NCBI GenBank assembly: GCA_947501445.1
Contig: CANMVS010000007.1
Coordinates: forward strand, 62,001 to 126,000
Length of the DNA: 64,000 nucleotides
Reading direction: 5' to 3'
Source of the DNA: an uncultured Rhizobiaceae group bacterium
Lineage (GTDB): Bacteria > Pseudomonadota > Alphaproteobacteria > Rhizobiales > Rhizobiaceae
A program made the translations under genes and the position numbers. Below the pieces are notes generated by a model. It was not told where the DNA came from. It searched no databases and was given only the letters and a program-made list of their open reading frames with translations. Each line of letters opens with the position of its first letter. The stretch's first letter is position 1. This document shows positions 16,623 through 24,927 of this stretch, piece after piece.

Positions 16623-17945
16623 CTAATAAAGCCAGCGCACCAGACCGAGCGTGATGAACGGGAAGAATGCCAGTATGACCACCCGGATAAGATCGGTGGC
16701 GACGAAGGGGAAGACGCCGCGATAGGTTTGTGACAGCGGGATATCCTTTGCCATCGAGTTGATGACAAACAGGTTCATCCCCACCGGCGGCGTTATCAAC
16801 CCGACTTCCACGACGATCAAAACGAGAATGCCGAACCAAAGGGCAAATTCTTCCGTTGGCAGGCCAAAATCCAGACCGATCACAATCGGAAAGAAGATCG
16901 GCACGGTCAGCAGGATCATCGACAGGGAATCCATGACGCAACCGAAGACCAGATAAAGCAGCAGGATGATTGTCAGCACCAGCCACGGGGAATAGCCCTG
17001 TTCGGTAACAAACATGGCCGCTTCCTGTGGCAGCTGCGAGAGCGCCAGAAAGCCATTGTAGATCGCCGCACCCAGGATGATCAGGAAGATCATGCCGGTT
17101 GAATTGGCTGTGTCCAGAATGGAGGATTTCAGCGTTGCCCATGTCAGGCCGCGGTTTGCCAAGGCGATGAGACCGGTGCCGGCAGCACCGATGGCGGCGG
17201 CTTCCGTCGGGGTGAAGATGCCCTGATAGATGCCGCCGACGACAACCAGAAACACCAGCAGAACGGGCCATACGGCCAGCAGTGCCTGAAACCGTTCGCC
17301 ATAGGGAATGCGCTCGGTTTTGCCGCCCGATTCGGGTTTGATACGCACATAGATGGAAATGGCGAGCATATAGCCGACAGCGGCCAGAATGCCCGGAATG
17401 ACAGCCGCCACGAACAATTTGGCGATATTCTGCTCCGTCAGGATGGCATAGATGACCAGCACCACGGATGGTGGAATGAGAATGCCAAGCGTGCCACCGG
17501 CGGCAAGCGCACCGGTTGCCAGCGAGCCGGAATAACCGTAGCGCTTGAGTTCGGGCAGGGCGACCTGGCCCATGGTGGCCGCTGTTGCCAGTGATGACCC
17601 GCAGATGGCACCAAACCCGGCGCAGGCACCCACCGCTGCCATGGCGACACCGCCCTTGCGGTGGCCAAGCCATGCTTCGGCAGCCTTGAACAGCGCTGTC
17701 GACATGCCGCCGAGCCGGGCAAATTGACCCATCAACAGAAACAGCGGAATGATCGACAGGGAATAGCTGGAGAACGTGCCATATGTCTGATTTTTCAACT
17801 GGCCGAAGATCATCAGCATTGAATCATTGATCATGTAACTGCCAAGCACACCGGTTGCCAGCATCGCCAGCCCAATGGGTACCCGCAGAAAGATCATGAT
17901 GAGAAGTATGGGGAACGACCAGATCCCGATTTCCAGATTGCTCAC
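16623..17945 (-). CDS. dctM: TRAP transporter, large permease subunit (DctM)
   Basis: 440-aa membrane protein with many hydrophobic segments; family landmarks are LLMGQFARLGGMS, ICGSSLATAATMG and the ILIPPSVVLVIYAILTE stretch, then GLITPPVGMNLFVINSMAKD near the C-terminus. It forms the sodium-driven channel of a tripartite ATP-independent periplasmic importer. It starts at GTG and overlaps the dctQ stop by 4 bp (GTGA). The substrate is probably an organic acid; no specificity is visible. Confidence 0.93.
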   Translation of the reverse strand: MSNLEIGIWSFPILLIMIFLRVPIGLAMLATGVLGSYMINDSMLMIFGQLKNQTYGTFSSYSLSIIPLFLLMGQFARLGGMSTALFKAAEAWLGHRKGGVAMAAVGACAGFGAICGSSLATAATMGQVALPELKRYGYSGSLATGALAAGGTLGILIPPSVVLVIYAILTEQNIAKLFVAAVIPGILAAVGYMLAISIYVRIKPESGGKTERIPYGERFQALLAVWPVLLVFLVVVGGIYQGIFTPTEAAAIGAAGTGLIALANRGLTWATLKSSILDTANSTGMIFLIILGAAIYNGFLALSQLPQEAAMFVTEQGYSPWLVLTIILLLYLVFGCVMDSLSMILLTVPIFFPIVIGLDFGLPTEEFALWFGILVLIVVEVGLITPPVGMNLFVINSMAKDIPLSQTYRGVFPFVATDLIRVVILAFFPFITLGLVRWLY

Positions 17946-18472
17946 GCTATTTCCCCGTCCATAGAAACCGTCGTGCCGGTTTTGAATTCAATCAGGCTGC
18001 GCCACAAACACCAGGCCGCGACGATGACGAAGACCACGGCGCCGAAGAGGCTCGCCGCATAGGCCCACCACAGGGGAAACTGAAGAATGAAGGTGGTTTC
18101 ACCATAGTTCTGCTTGTCGATGGTGCCCAGCCAATGCCGCCAGCAGATGAGCAGGGCAAAACCAAGCATCAGCCCATTGGCGATAATTTCGATAAACCGA
18201 TTGGCCGTGTCGCTGAAATGCATTGTCAATATTTCAACGACCGCATGGCCGCGCCGGTAATGACACCAGGGTAAAAAGGCAAAGACCGCAAAGGCCGTGC
18301 CGGCTTCCAGAAGTTCAAAATCACCCGGAATGGGACCAAGACCCACAAAGACCAGCGATCTGCCTGTCACTGAAATCACGGTGATTACAATGAGTGCTGT
18401 CAGCACCAGTCCGCCCGTCAGCGCTGTCATGCGGGCAAGCGTGCCGACCAAGCGTTCAATACGCTGTGTCAT
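17942..18472 (-). CDS. dctQ: TRAP transporter, small permease subunit (DctQ)
   Basis: 176-aa protein with four hydrophobic segments, the usual topology of the small TRAP subunit. LPWCHYRRGHAVVEILT near the second helix is characteristic. Two starts are possible: ATG 18499 has no ribosome site, whereas ATG 18472 has GGAGAGGG 8 bases ahead and is preferred. A repeat element (copy A) separates it from the binding-protein gene upstream. Confidence 0.88.
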   Translation of the reverse strand: MTQRIERLVGTLARMTALTGGLVLTALIVITVISVTGRSLVFVGLGPIPGDFELLEAGTAFAVFAFLPWCHYRRGHAVVEILTMHFSDTANRFIEIIANGLMLGFALLICWRHWLGTIDKQNYGETTFILQFPLWWAYAASLFGAVVFVIVAAWCLWRSLIEFKTGTTVSMDGEIA

Positions 18473-18537
18473 GTCAATGTCCCTCTCCGGCTCATTCATC
18501 CGGTCGCTTGTTCTTATTGGTTTTTATTGAGTCGGTA

Positions 18538-18641
18538 TAGACCGTTTCACGTTTTGTCGGAAACGGGACAACGGTGTCGGCCTTTGATTTTGTTGATGCA
18601 TTCAGGTTTTGCCGATTCCGTCAAAATCTGAATTGCTCTAG
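18538..18641 (+). repeat. Interspersed two-hairpin repeat, copy A
   Basis: Complete ~104-bp copy. It starts TAGACCGTTTCACG and ends TTGCTCTA. First part: CGTTTC/GAAACG arms; second part: ATTCAGGTTTTG and CAAAATCTGAAT arms with a CCGATTCCGT loop. Located inside the TRAP operon between dctP and dctQ, in the orientation opposite to transcription. Confidence 0.9.
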
Positions 18642-18765
18642 CACAGCACCGTGCCCACACATCACCATGCTGAAAATACGATGCAATCGGCGGTGTGTGA
18701 TCGGTCATGATTGCGAAAACGGGCGGCGTATCGTTCTGATCACGCCGCCCGCATTTTGTAATTGC

Positions 18766-19815
18766 CTATTTGGAGTGTTTTTCCATGAGTGCCTGGGCGC
18801 GCTCATAAAGATCGCTTCCGTCGATACCCTTGGCATCCATTTCAGCAATCCAGTTGGCGACAACCGGCTTGGCTGCTTCTTTCCAGCGGGCAACCTCGGC
18901 TTCATCCAGAACGATGATCTGGTTGTCGGTTGCTTCAGCCTTCTTGCGGCCCGGCGCATCGAAATCCTGCATGGTGCGACCGGCAAATGCAGAATATTCA
19001 AGTCCGGAATTATCGTCGATCACCTTCTTGAGGTCATCCGGCAGGCTGTCATATTTGGCTTTGTTCATCGCCAGAACAAAGACAGCCGTATAGAGCGCCT
19101 TGTCACCGGAAAGTTCCGTGTGGGTATTGACCAGTTCAGGAATTTTGAGCGCCGGGGTGACTTCCCAGGGAATGACCGTTCCGTCGATCACGCCTTTAGA
19201 AAGGGCTTCGGGAATAGCCGGAACCGGCATGCCAACAGGCGTTGCGCCCATTTGTGAAAGAAGGCCGTTGATGACGCGTGTCGGACCGCGCAGTTTTTTG
19301 CCCTGCATGTCTTCAAGTTTTGAAACGCCTTCGCCCTGAACGTGGAAAACGCCCGGTCCGTGCATCCAGGTTCCCAGAATTTTGAGATCCTTGAAATCAT
19401 TGTCTTTCATGTCGGATTCAAACAGTTCCCAATAGGCGCGGGAACCGGCTTCTGCATCCGTCATCATGAAAGGCAGTTCAAAGACTTCGGCGCGCGGGAA
19501 CCGGCCGGGGGAATAGCCGGGCAGGGTCCACACGATATCAACGACACCATCACGCGCCTGATCGATCAACTGCGGCGGTGTGCCACCCAGAGACATGGCA
19601 CTGAAAATGTCGACTTTGATGCGACCATCAGAATCTTTTTCAATCTTCTCGGCCCAGGGTGTCAGAATGTTCGCAGGCACATTGGCCTGTGGTGGCAAAA
19701 ACTGATGCAGGCGCAGTGTCACTTCCTGTGCCAGCGACTGAGCCATACCGGCACCAAGCCCGGCGGAAACCAGCGCAGCAGCAGCCAGCGTTTTCAAAAG
19801 GTTGCGTTTATTCAT
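18766..19815 (-). CDS. dctP: TRAP transporter substrate-binding protein (DctP)
   Basis: 349 aa with a Sec signal peptide (hydrophobic core about residues 8-30, ending AQSLAQE), so periplasmic. DctP hallmarks: LRLHQFLPPQANVPANILTP at the mature start, the MSLGGTPPQLIDQARDGVVD region and KLRGPTRVINGLLSQMGATPVG, whose Arg normally contacts a substrate carboxylate. The gene heads the TRAP operon behind GGGAGGATACTT. The ligand is likely a carboxylate; the exact compound is unknown. Confidence 0.92.
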   Translation of the reverse strand: MNKRNLLKTLAAAALVSAGLGAGMAQSLAQEVTLRLHQFLPPQANVPANILTPWAEKIEKDSDGRIKVDIFSAMSLGGTPPQLIDQARDGVVDIVWTLPGYSPGRFPRAEVFELPFMMTDAEAGSRAYWELFESDMKDNDFKDLKILGTWMHGPGVFHVQGEGVSKLEDMQGKKLRGPTRVINGLLSQMGATPVGMPVPAIPEALSKGVIDGTVIPWEVTPALKIPELVNTHTELSGDKALYTAVFVLAMNKAKYDSLPDDLKKVIDDNSGLEYSAFAGRTMQDFDAPGRKKAEATDNQIIVLDEAEVARWKEAAKPVVANWIAEMDAKGIDGSDLYERAQALMEKHSK

Positions 19816-19863
19816 AAGTATCCTCCCTGTGATGCAGTGTAAGCCTGCACCCGTGGTTCTTTG

Positions 19864-19925
19864 CGCATCAATTCACCACCTGTCAATTGATGCGTGTTGC
19901 AGTCCTGGAGTGCCATTTCACTCCA
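19864..19925. promoter_or_regulatory. Two dyads upstream of the TRAP operon
   Basis: The 467-bp gap 19816-20282 holds no gene I can support. It contains two perfect dyads: CGCATCAATT/AATTGATGCG with an 11-bp spacer (19864-19894), and TGGAGTG/CACTCCA with a 6-bp spacer (19906-19925). They lie 50-110 bp before dctP, where an operator would be expected. The regulator is not identifiable. Confidence 0.5.
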
Positions 19926-20282
19926 CCCGGTTGATGACAAACCGGTTTTACCCAGCCGCGTTGCACCATCGCCCAATGGCGCGTTCGATGGTGAAGTAAC
20001 ATTTCTTCAGTCTCATGAAAGCAAATTGAATTGCGCAGGTAAAATGAAAATACCCGTGTGACCCATATCAATCGCGCTATGCGTCATGGGCCTGTCACCT
20101 GCTGTCAGATCACCTGTACGTATTCCCTTCACTATCTCCTGCCTTCGTTCTTTCCATTCAGGCGCTCCCGCAGCCAATGTTGCATTGCCCGCCTATGATC
20201 GATGAAACGCACCTGATCCGAGCGGGTGCATGCAATGATTTTATTTTGTAACTGTCCATAGCAGCCAGCGCAAAAAATGCGG

Positions 20283-20744
20283 CTACTGCCTGAGCGGCAG
20301 CGCGTGGGTGTCCTTCAGTGTTTCAAGGACGATGGCTGATTTGACGTGGCGCACCGATTCATGCGGCAGCAGCACATCATTGACAAAACCTGACAGCGCC
20401 TTGAGGTCTGCTGTTACAACCTTGAGCATATAGTCCATTTCGCCGGTCAGCGTGTGGGCCTCCAGTACTTCGGGCAGACCATCGATCAGTTCGGCAAAGC
20501 GCCGGGCGTTGTTGCGGTTGTGGGTGTCGAGTGTGACGGTAATGATATTGACAATACCCAGCCCCAGCCGGGCACGGTCGAGGGCGGCAAAATACCCCAG
20601 AATATAGCCTTCCTCCTCAAGGCGCTGTCGCCTGCGTGAGCATTGGGAGGGTGACAGGTTTACCCGTTCAGACAGTTCGCCATTGGTCAGGCGTGCCTCG
20701 CGTTGCAGTTCATGGAGAATTTTCAGGTCGAATTGATCATGCAT
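20283..20744 (-). CDS. Lrp/AsnC family regulator, probably of hppD
   Basis: 153 aa. N-terminal helix-turn-helix (LKILHELQREARLTNGELSE then VNLSPSQCSRRRQRLEEEGY) and a C-terminal RAM/ligand domain (IITVTLDTHN, EVLEAHTLTGEMDYMLKVV). ATG 20744 gives the normal family N-terminus MHDQFDLKIL; the frame is open to 20786. It is divergent from hppD, an arrangement common for tyrosine or phenylalanine catabolism genes controlled by Lrp-type proteins, so an aromatic amino acid is the probable effector (inference). Confidence 0.88.
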   Translation of the reverse strand: MHDQFDLKILHELQREARLTNGELSERVNLSPSQCSRRRQRLEEEGYILGYFAALDRARLGLGIVNIITVTLDTHNRNNARRFAELIDGLPEVLEAHTLTGEMDYMLKVVTADLKALSGFVNDVLLPHESVRHVKSAIVLETLKDTHALPLRQ

Positions 20745-20876
20745 GATTTGTGCGGATTTCCAATCGTAAGTGCGCGTATTGTGCAAACTTTAGAATATGT
20801 AAGCGAATTATGCAAAGTATGTGCGGGAAATTTGCGCGATAATGCTGTTCTGAATTAATGAACAAGGAGCATTGTC

Positions 20877-21989
20877 ATGGGCCCGTTTCCACATCAGGCA
20901 CCGCCTGCAAAAATCTGCGATGAAAATCCGGCTGGTACGGACGGGTTCGAGTTTGTCGAGTTTGCTCATCCCGAACCCGAAAAGCTTGAAGCGCTCTTTA
21001 CCAAAATGGGTTACCGGCCGGTCGCCAAACACCGCACGAAGGAAATCACCGTGTGGCGCCAGGGTGACGTCAATTACATTCTCAACGCCGAGAAGGGCTC
21101 CTTTGCCGACCGGTTTATCGATCTGCATGGTCCCTGCGCGCCTTCCATGGCCTGGCGGGTTGTCGATGCACAACATGCCTATCAGCATGCGCTGTCAAAA
21201 GGCGCTACAGCCTATGAGGGAAATGACAAGGCGCTTGATGTGCCGGCGATCGTCGGCATTGGCGGCTCCCTGCTGTATTTTGTCGACACCTATGGCGACA
21301 AGGGTTCGGCCTATGAGCGCGAGTTTGAGTGGCTTGAAACAGCCAACCCGAAACCGGAAGGTGTCGGATTTTATTATCTTGATCATCTCACGCATAATGT
21401 TTTTCGCGGCAATATGGACAAGTGGTGGGCTTTCTACCGCGAAATGTTCGGTTTCAAACAGATCCACTTTTTTGATATTGAAGGCAAAATGACCGGTCTG
21501 GTCTCGCGGGCCATCACCTCACCATGCGGCAAGATCCGTATTCCGCTGAACGAATCGACCGACGATAAAAGTCAGATCGAGGAATACCTGCGCAAATACA
21601 AGGGTGAGGGCATTCAGCATATTGCTGTCGGCACAGACGATATCTACACGGCAACGGACAGGCTTGCGGACAATGATCTGAAATTCATGCCCGGTCCGCC
21701 TGCGGCCTATTATGAAAAGTCCCAGGCGCGGGTCAACGGCCATGAAGAGCCACTGGAGCGCATGCAGCGCCACGGTATTTTGATTGACGGTGAAGGTGTC
21801 ATCGATGGCGGCATAACAAAAATCCTGCTGCAGATTTTCTCCAAAACCGTGATTGGACCGATTTTCTTCGAATTCATTCAGCGCAAGGGCGACGAGGGCT
21901 TTGGCGAGGGCAATTTTCGCGCCCTGTTTGAATCCATCGAAGAAGATCAGATCCGCCGCGGCGTGCTGGTCGGCGACGCAGCCGAATAG
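20877..21989 (+). CDS. hppD: 4-hydroxyphenylpyruvate dioxygenase
   Basis: 370-aa Fe(II) enzyme converting 4-hydroxyphenylpyruvate to homogentisate, the entry to the downstream homogentisate genes. The facial triad is intact: His about 170 in YYLDHLTHNVFRGNM, His about 248 in GIQHIAVGTDDI, and Glu about 332 in IFFEFIQRKGDEGFGEGNF. AAGGAG precedes the ATG. Separated from the hmgA operon by the phosphoesterase gene and closed by its own terminator; expected to be controlled by the divergent Lrp regulator. Confidence 0.96.
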   Translation: MGPFPHQAPPAKICDENPAGTDGFEFVEFAHPEPEKLEALFTKMGYRPVAKHRTKEITVWRQGDVNYILNAEKGSFADRFIDLHGPCAPSMAWRVVDAQHAYQHALSKGATAYEGNDKALDVPAIVGIGGSLLYFVDTYGDKGSAYEREFEWLETANPKPEGVGFYYLDHLTHNVFRGNMDKWWAFYREMFGFKQIHFFDIEGKMTGLVSRAITSPCGKIRIPLNESTDDKSQIEEYLRKYKGEGIQHIAVGTDDIYTATDRLADNDLKFMPGPPAAYYEKSQARVNGHEEPLERMQRHGILIDGEGVIDGGITKILLQIFSKTVIGPIFFEFIQRKGDEGFGEGNFRALFESIEEDQIRRGVLVGDAAE

Positions 21990-22006
21990 GTCCGTAACCC
22001 GATTTT

Positions 22007-22038
22007 GCGGTTCCGGGATGTTTCCCGGGGCCGCTTTT
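22007..22038 (+). terminator. Intrinsic terminator after hppD
   Basis: GCGG/CCGC and CCGGGA/TCCCGG stems with a 2x2 internal loop and a 4-nt loop, followed by TTTT. It begins 18 bp after the hppD stop. Confidence 0.8.
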
Positions 22039-22196
22039 ACCATGCCTTTGCCTAAAGGCTGCCCCTCAAACAAACCATTGGCAAAGCCAACGACATCGGT
22101 CTAGGGTTGACTGCGGGCTCAAGACTGTATGGGAAATGCCTACTACATTATTGAGCTGCCGAAGTTGTGGCGAAATGGGCGCATGAGGGGTCATTA

Positions 22197-23429
22197 GTGA
22201 GGTTTGTTTCAGCCTTTTGCGTCTTGTTTCTTGCCGGACCGGCTCAAGCTGACGTTCTCCACCATTGGACCCAGTTGATCGCAGATAAAACGCAAAGCTT
22301 TCGCGCGATTGTTGATGATGCACAATGTCCGCAGATTGATATCGATGGCACTCGCACTCAGATGGGTGTTCGCATTGGACCGACCGCGGATTTTCCCAAT
22401 CTCGTGTGTACCTATGACACCAGGCTGCCTGTCGTCAGTGTAACGCTGGGGTCAAGAAATTTTCCATTGCGTTCGGCGACAGTGGATCGGATTCTTGTCG
22501 TCGGCGATACCGGATGCCGGTTGAAACAAGGCAAGCCAATTCAGGCATGCAATGACCCTGTTGCCTGGCCATTTGCCAAAATTGCCCGCGCAGTGGCCGA
22601 CAAGGACGCAGATATTGCCATTCATGTAGGTGACTATCACTATCGTGAGACGGAGTGCCCGGAACCGGACAAATGTGGCACGATCCATGGGAACAATTGG
22701 TCTGCGTGGGAAGTTGATTTCTTTGCGCCCGGACAGGTGATGCTGAGCAAACATCCGTTCGTCTTTGTGCGTGGCAACCATGAGGATTGTGATCGTGCCT
22801 GGTTCGGATATTTGCGTTATCTCGCAGCAGAACCGGTCCGAACACCGATCATGTGCGACAATTACCAGAAACCATTTGTCATCCGCTTTGATGATCTGCA
22901 ATTGGCTGTTGTCGATAGTTCCACCCGCAATCGGGAAAACTACACCAGGGACCGGTTGCGCGCCATGCGCAGACAATTCATGGATGTATTGCCGCAGCTT
23001 GACAGCGAGACCCTGCTTGTAACCCACACGCCCCTGTGGGGTTACGGGAGCAAGGAAACAAATGCGACGGATCTCGGCACGCTTGAGTCCATACAACGCG
23101 AAGCCTTCGGCGCCATCCTTCCGCGACTTGTTTCAGCGGTGGTTGCGGGTGATCTGCACTTTGCACAAATTGTCGATACACCCGGCAATCCGGTGCAGAT
23201 AACATTCGGCAATGGCGGTGTCGCACTCTATACGACCCCGCACGGGCGTGTGGATGACCTGCCGGTTGGAAAAGATGTGACCGGTGATCTGTTTGGTTAC
23301 AATCAATTTGGCTTCGGGGTGATTGATCGTTCAGACAGCGGCCTTGATGTGACGTTCTTCGACGCGGATGGTGCCATTGCCGCCAAATGCCTGCCGCCGA
23401 CGGCTGTGGACAGCTGCGCATTGGATTGA
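22197..23429 (+). CDS. Secreted calcineurin-like metallophosphoesterase
   Basis: 410 aa. GTG 22197 with GAGGGG six bases ahead gives a compact Sec signal peptide (RFVSAFCVLFLAGPAQA); a longer start at 22167 spoils it. Metallophosphoesterase motifs in order: VVGDTGCR, HVGDYHYRE, FVRGNHEDCDRAWFG, LLVTHTPLWGY and VAGDLHFAQIVD, together forming the di-metal site. The substrate is a phosphate ester in the periplasm or outside. It lies between two tyrosine-catabolism blocks without an evident link to them. Confidence 0.88.
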   Translation: MRFVSAFCVLFLAGPAQADVLHHWTQLIADKTQSFRAIVDDAQCPQIDIDGTRTQMGVRIGPTADFPNLVCTYDTRLPVVSVTLGSRNFPLRSATVDRILVVGDTGCRLKQGKPIQACNDPVAWPFAKIARAVADKDADIAIHVGDYHYRETECPEPDKCGTIHGNNWSAWEVDFFAPGQVMLSKHPFVFVRGNHEDCDRAWFGYLRYLAAEPVRTPIMCDNYQKPFVIRFDDLQLAVVDSSTRNRENYTRDRLRAMRRQFMDVLPQLDSETLLVTHTPLWGYGSKETNATDLGTLESIQREAFGAILPRLVSAVVAGDLHFAQIVDTPGNPVQITFGNGGVALYTTPHGRVDDLPVGKDVTGDLFGYNQFGFGVIDRSDSGLDVTFFDADGAIAAKCLPPTAVDSCALD

Positions 23430-23438
23430 TGTGCGTCT

Positions 23439-24083
23439 TTATGCTTTGGGTTGCACATTGTCCGGATGGGCGTTGATAAATGCCTCCATGAGTGAACAAT
23501 TGGTGGCAATTTCATTGATCCGATCAAGGTCTGAAATGTCGGCGCCCCAGCGTTCTGCATTGTAGAGTTGCGGAACAAGGCAGATGTCGGCCATTGATGG
23601 CGTATTGCCATGGCAGAACCGGCCCGATTGACCATCACCAAGCGTGGCCTCAAAGGCACAAAGACCCTTGCGAATGTATTTTTGCATCCAGTCAATCCGC
23701 ACCGCATCACCGCTGCCGGTGCGTTCCATGACATCGCCAACAATCGACGTATTGCACACGGGATGAATTTCCATGGCGATAATATAGGACAATGTGCGAA
23801 TGCGGTGCCGCGCCAGCGGATCATTTGTCAGGAACTGGGCGTTCTCACGGGTCTCATTCAGATACTCGATGATCGCCAGAGACTGGTTGAGGATTCGGCC
23901 ATCAATCTGCAGTGCCGGAACCAGCCCCTGCGGATTGCGTGCCCGATGCGTATCTTCCAGATGTTCCTTCTTCAACAGGTCGACGGAGGCGCTCTCAAAG
24001 CTTATGCCCAGCAGATTGAGGGCAATGCGTACCCGGTAGCTCGCGCTCGAACGAAAATAATCATAAAGAATTGTCTTTTGCAT
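23439..24083 (-). CDS. maiA: Maleylacetoacetate isomerase (zeta-class glutathione transferase)
   Basis: 214 aa. Isomerises maleylacetoacetate to fumarylacetoacetate using glutathione. The zeta active-site motif is SSASYRVRIAL (residues 12-22); the usual Cys of SSCS is Ala here, but the catalytic serines are kept. NPQGLVPALQIDGRILNQSLAIIEYL is the glutathione-binding region. It is last in the minus-strand homogentisate block, after a strong stem-loop. Confidence 0.93.
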   Translation of the reverse strand: MQKTILYDYFRSSASYRVRIALNLLGISFESASVDLLKKEHLEDTHRARNPQGLVPALQIDGRILNQSLAIIEYLNETRENAQFLTNDPLARHRIRTLSYIIAMEIHPVCNTSIVGDVMERTGSGDAVRIDWMQKYIRKGLCAFEATLGDGQSGRFCHGNTPSMADICLVPQLYNAERWGADISDLDRINEIATNCSLMEAFINAHPDNVQPKA

Positions 24084-24100
24084 TAGCCCTGCCTCGCGTT

Positions 24101-24126
24101 ACCCCGTGCAGGCAAATGCACGGGGT
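24101..24126 (-). other. Strong stem-loop between the VOC gene and maiA
   Basis: Perfect 10-bp stem ACCCCGTGCA/TGCACGGGGT with a 6-nt loop and no T-run on either side. It could stabilise or partly terminate the upstream message, lowering maiA expression. Confidence 0.55.
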
Positions 24127-24147
24127 GATTTGTTGTTCAATCAGCCC

Positions 24148-24690
24148 TTACGTCGAGGCCAGTTCCTTTGCATGCAGCCAATCAGCATGTTTGGGCGCTC
24201 TCTTCGTGCGTGACCATTCTTCAAGCATATCCCATTTGACCGCATCAAGCCTTTCAAGCATGGCCTCTTCGTCCGGATCCGGACAGGCCAGTTCGACGCG
24301 GTGGCCATTCGGATCAAAGAAATAGATCGAATGGAAGATCGAATGATCCGTTACGCCAAGCACTTCAACGCCGTTGTCTTCCAGATGCTGCTTGTATTCG
24401 AGCAGTGTTTCACGGTCCTTGACCTTGAAGGCAATATGCTGAACCCAGATGGGCGTATTGGGATCGCGGCCCATTTCCGGTTTGGTCGGCAACTCAAAAA
24501 AGGCCAGCACATTGCCGTTCCCCGCATCCAGAAACAGATGCATATAGGGATCGGGTTCATGGGTTGAGGGGACCTTGTCTTCGGCAATCGCCAGGACAAA
24601 ATCCATATTGAGCATTTTTGTGTACCATTCCACGGTTTCCTTCGCATCTTTGCAGCGATAGGCGACGTGGTGGATTTGTTCGATCTTCAT
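24148..24690 (-). CDS. VOC-family dioxygenase-like protein of the homogentisate operon
   Basis: 180 aa. N-terminal IHHVAYRCKDAKETVEWYTKML and the later IFHSIYFFDPNGHRVELACP are classic VOC halves with a probable metal site of two His (HH near residue 7, HIAF near 87) and Glu (RVELAC). It may be an extradiol-type dioxygenase or a glyoxalase-type isomerase. It sits between DUF2783 and maiA in the same direction, so a role in aromatic or tyrosine breakdown is likely, but the reaction is unknown. Confidence 0.82.
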   Translation of the reverse strand: MKIEQIHHVAYRCKDAKETVEWYTKMLNMDFVLAIAEDKVPSTHEPDPYMHLFLDAGNGNVLAFFELPTKPEMGRDPNTPIWVQHIAFKVKDRETLLEYKQHLEDNGVEVLGVTDHSIFHSIYFFDPNGHRVELACPDPDEEAMLERLDAVKWDMLEEWSRTKRAPKHADWLHAKELAST

Positions 24691-24734
24691 TGGGATTATC
24701 CTTAACAGGCGACCGGTTCTGGCCGCTGATATGA

Positions 24735-24926
24735 TTATCCCGCCTTAGCTGCCTTTAGCGCTTCGGACAGTATGTCCTTGTCACCTATGTGATTGGCCAA
24801 TAGCAGAATAAGGCGGGCGTTAAACGCATCGCTTTCGGCTTTGCTCAATCCCTCATGTGCTGCCAGGAGTTCCGCATAGAAATCATCCGGACGGCTTATA
24901 TTTTTATTGGTATTCAGTTGGTTCAT
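24735..24926 (-). CDS. DUF2783 small protein
   Basis: 63 aa, with DDFYAELLAAHEGLSKAESD and NARLILLLANHIGDKDIL, the conserved core of DUF2783. It starts 1 bp after the FAD monooxygenase stop. DUF2783 proteins typically accompany this monooxygenase, suggesting a small accessory subunit or chaperone. No catalytic residues are evident. Confidence 0.85.
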   Translation of the reverse strand: MNQLNTNKNISRPDDFYAELLAAHEGLSKAESDAFNARLILLLANHIGDKDILSEALKAAKAG

Positions 24927-24927
24927 A

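Noticed and set aside
16432-17673. 413-codon minus-strand frame overlapping dctM
   Set aside because: Out-of-frame shadow of dctM with Arg/His-rich low-complexity translation and no family features.
16623-19815. TRAP importer as the sulfolactate transporter
   Set aside because: It is 9 kb away across an accessory island and oriented oppositely; known sulfolactate systems use a different tripartite (TTT) importer. A link cannot be supported.
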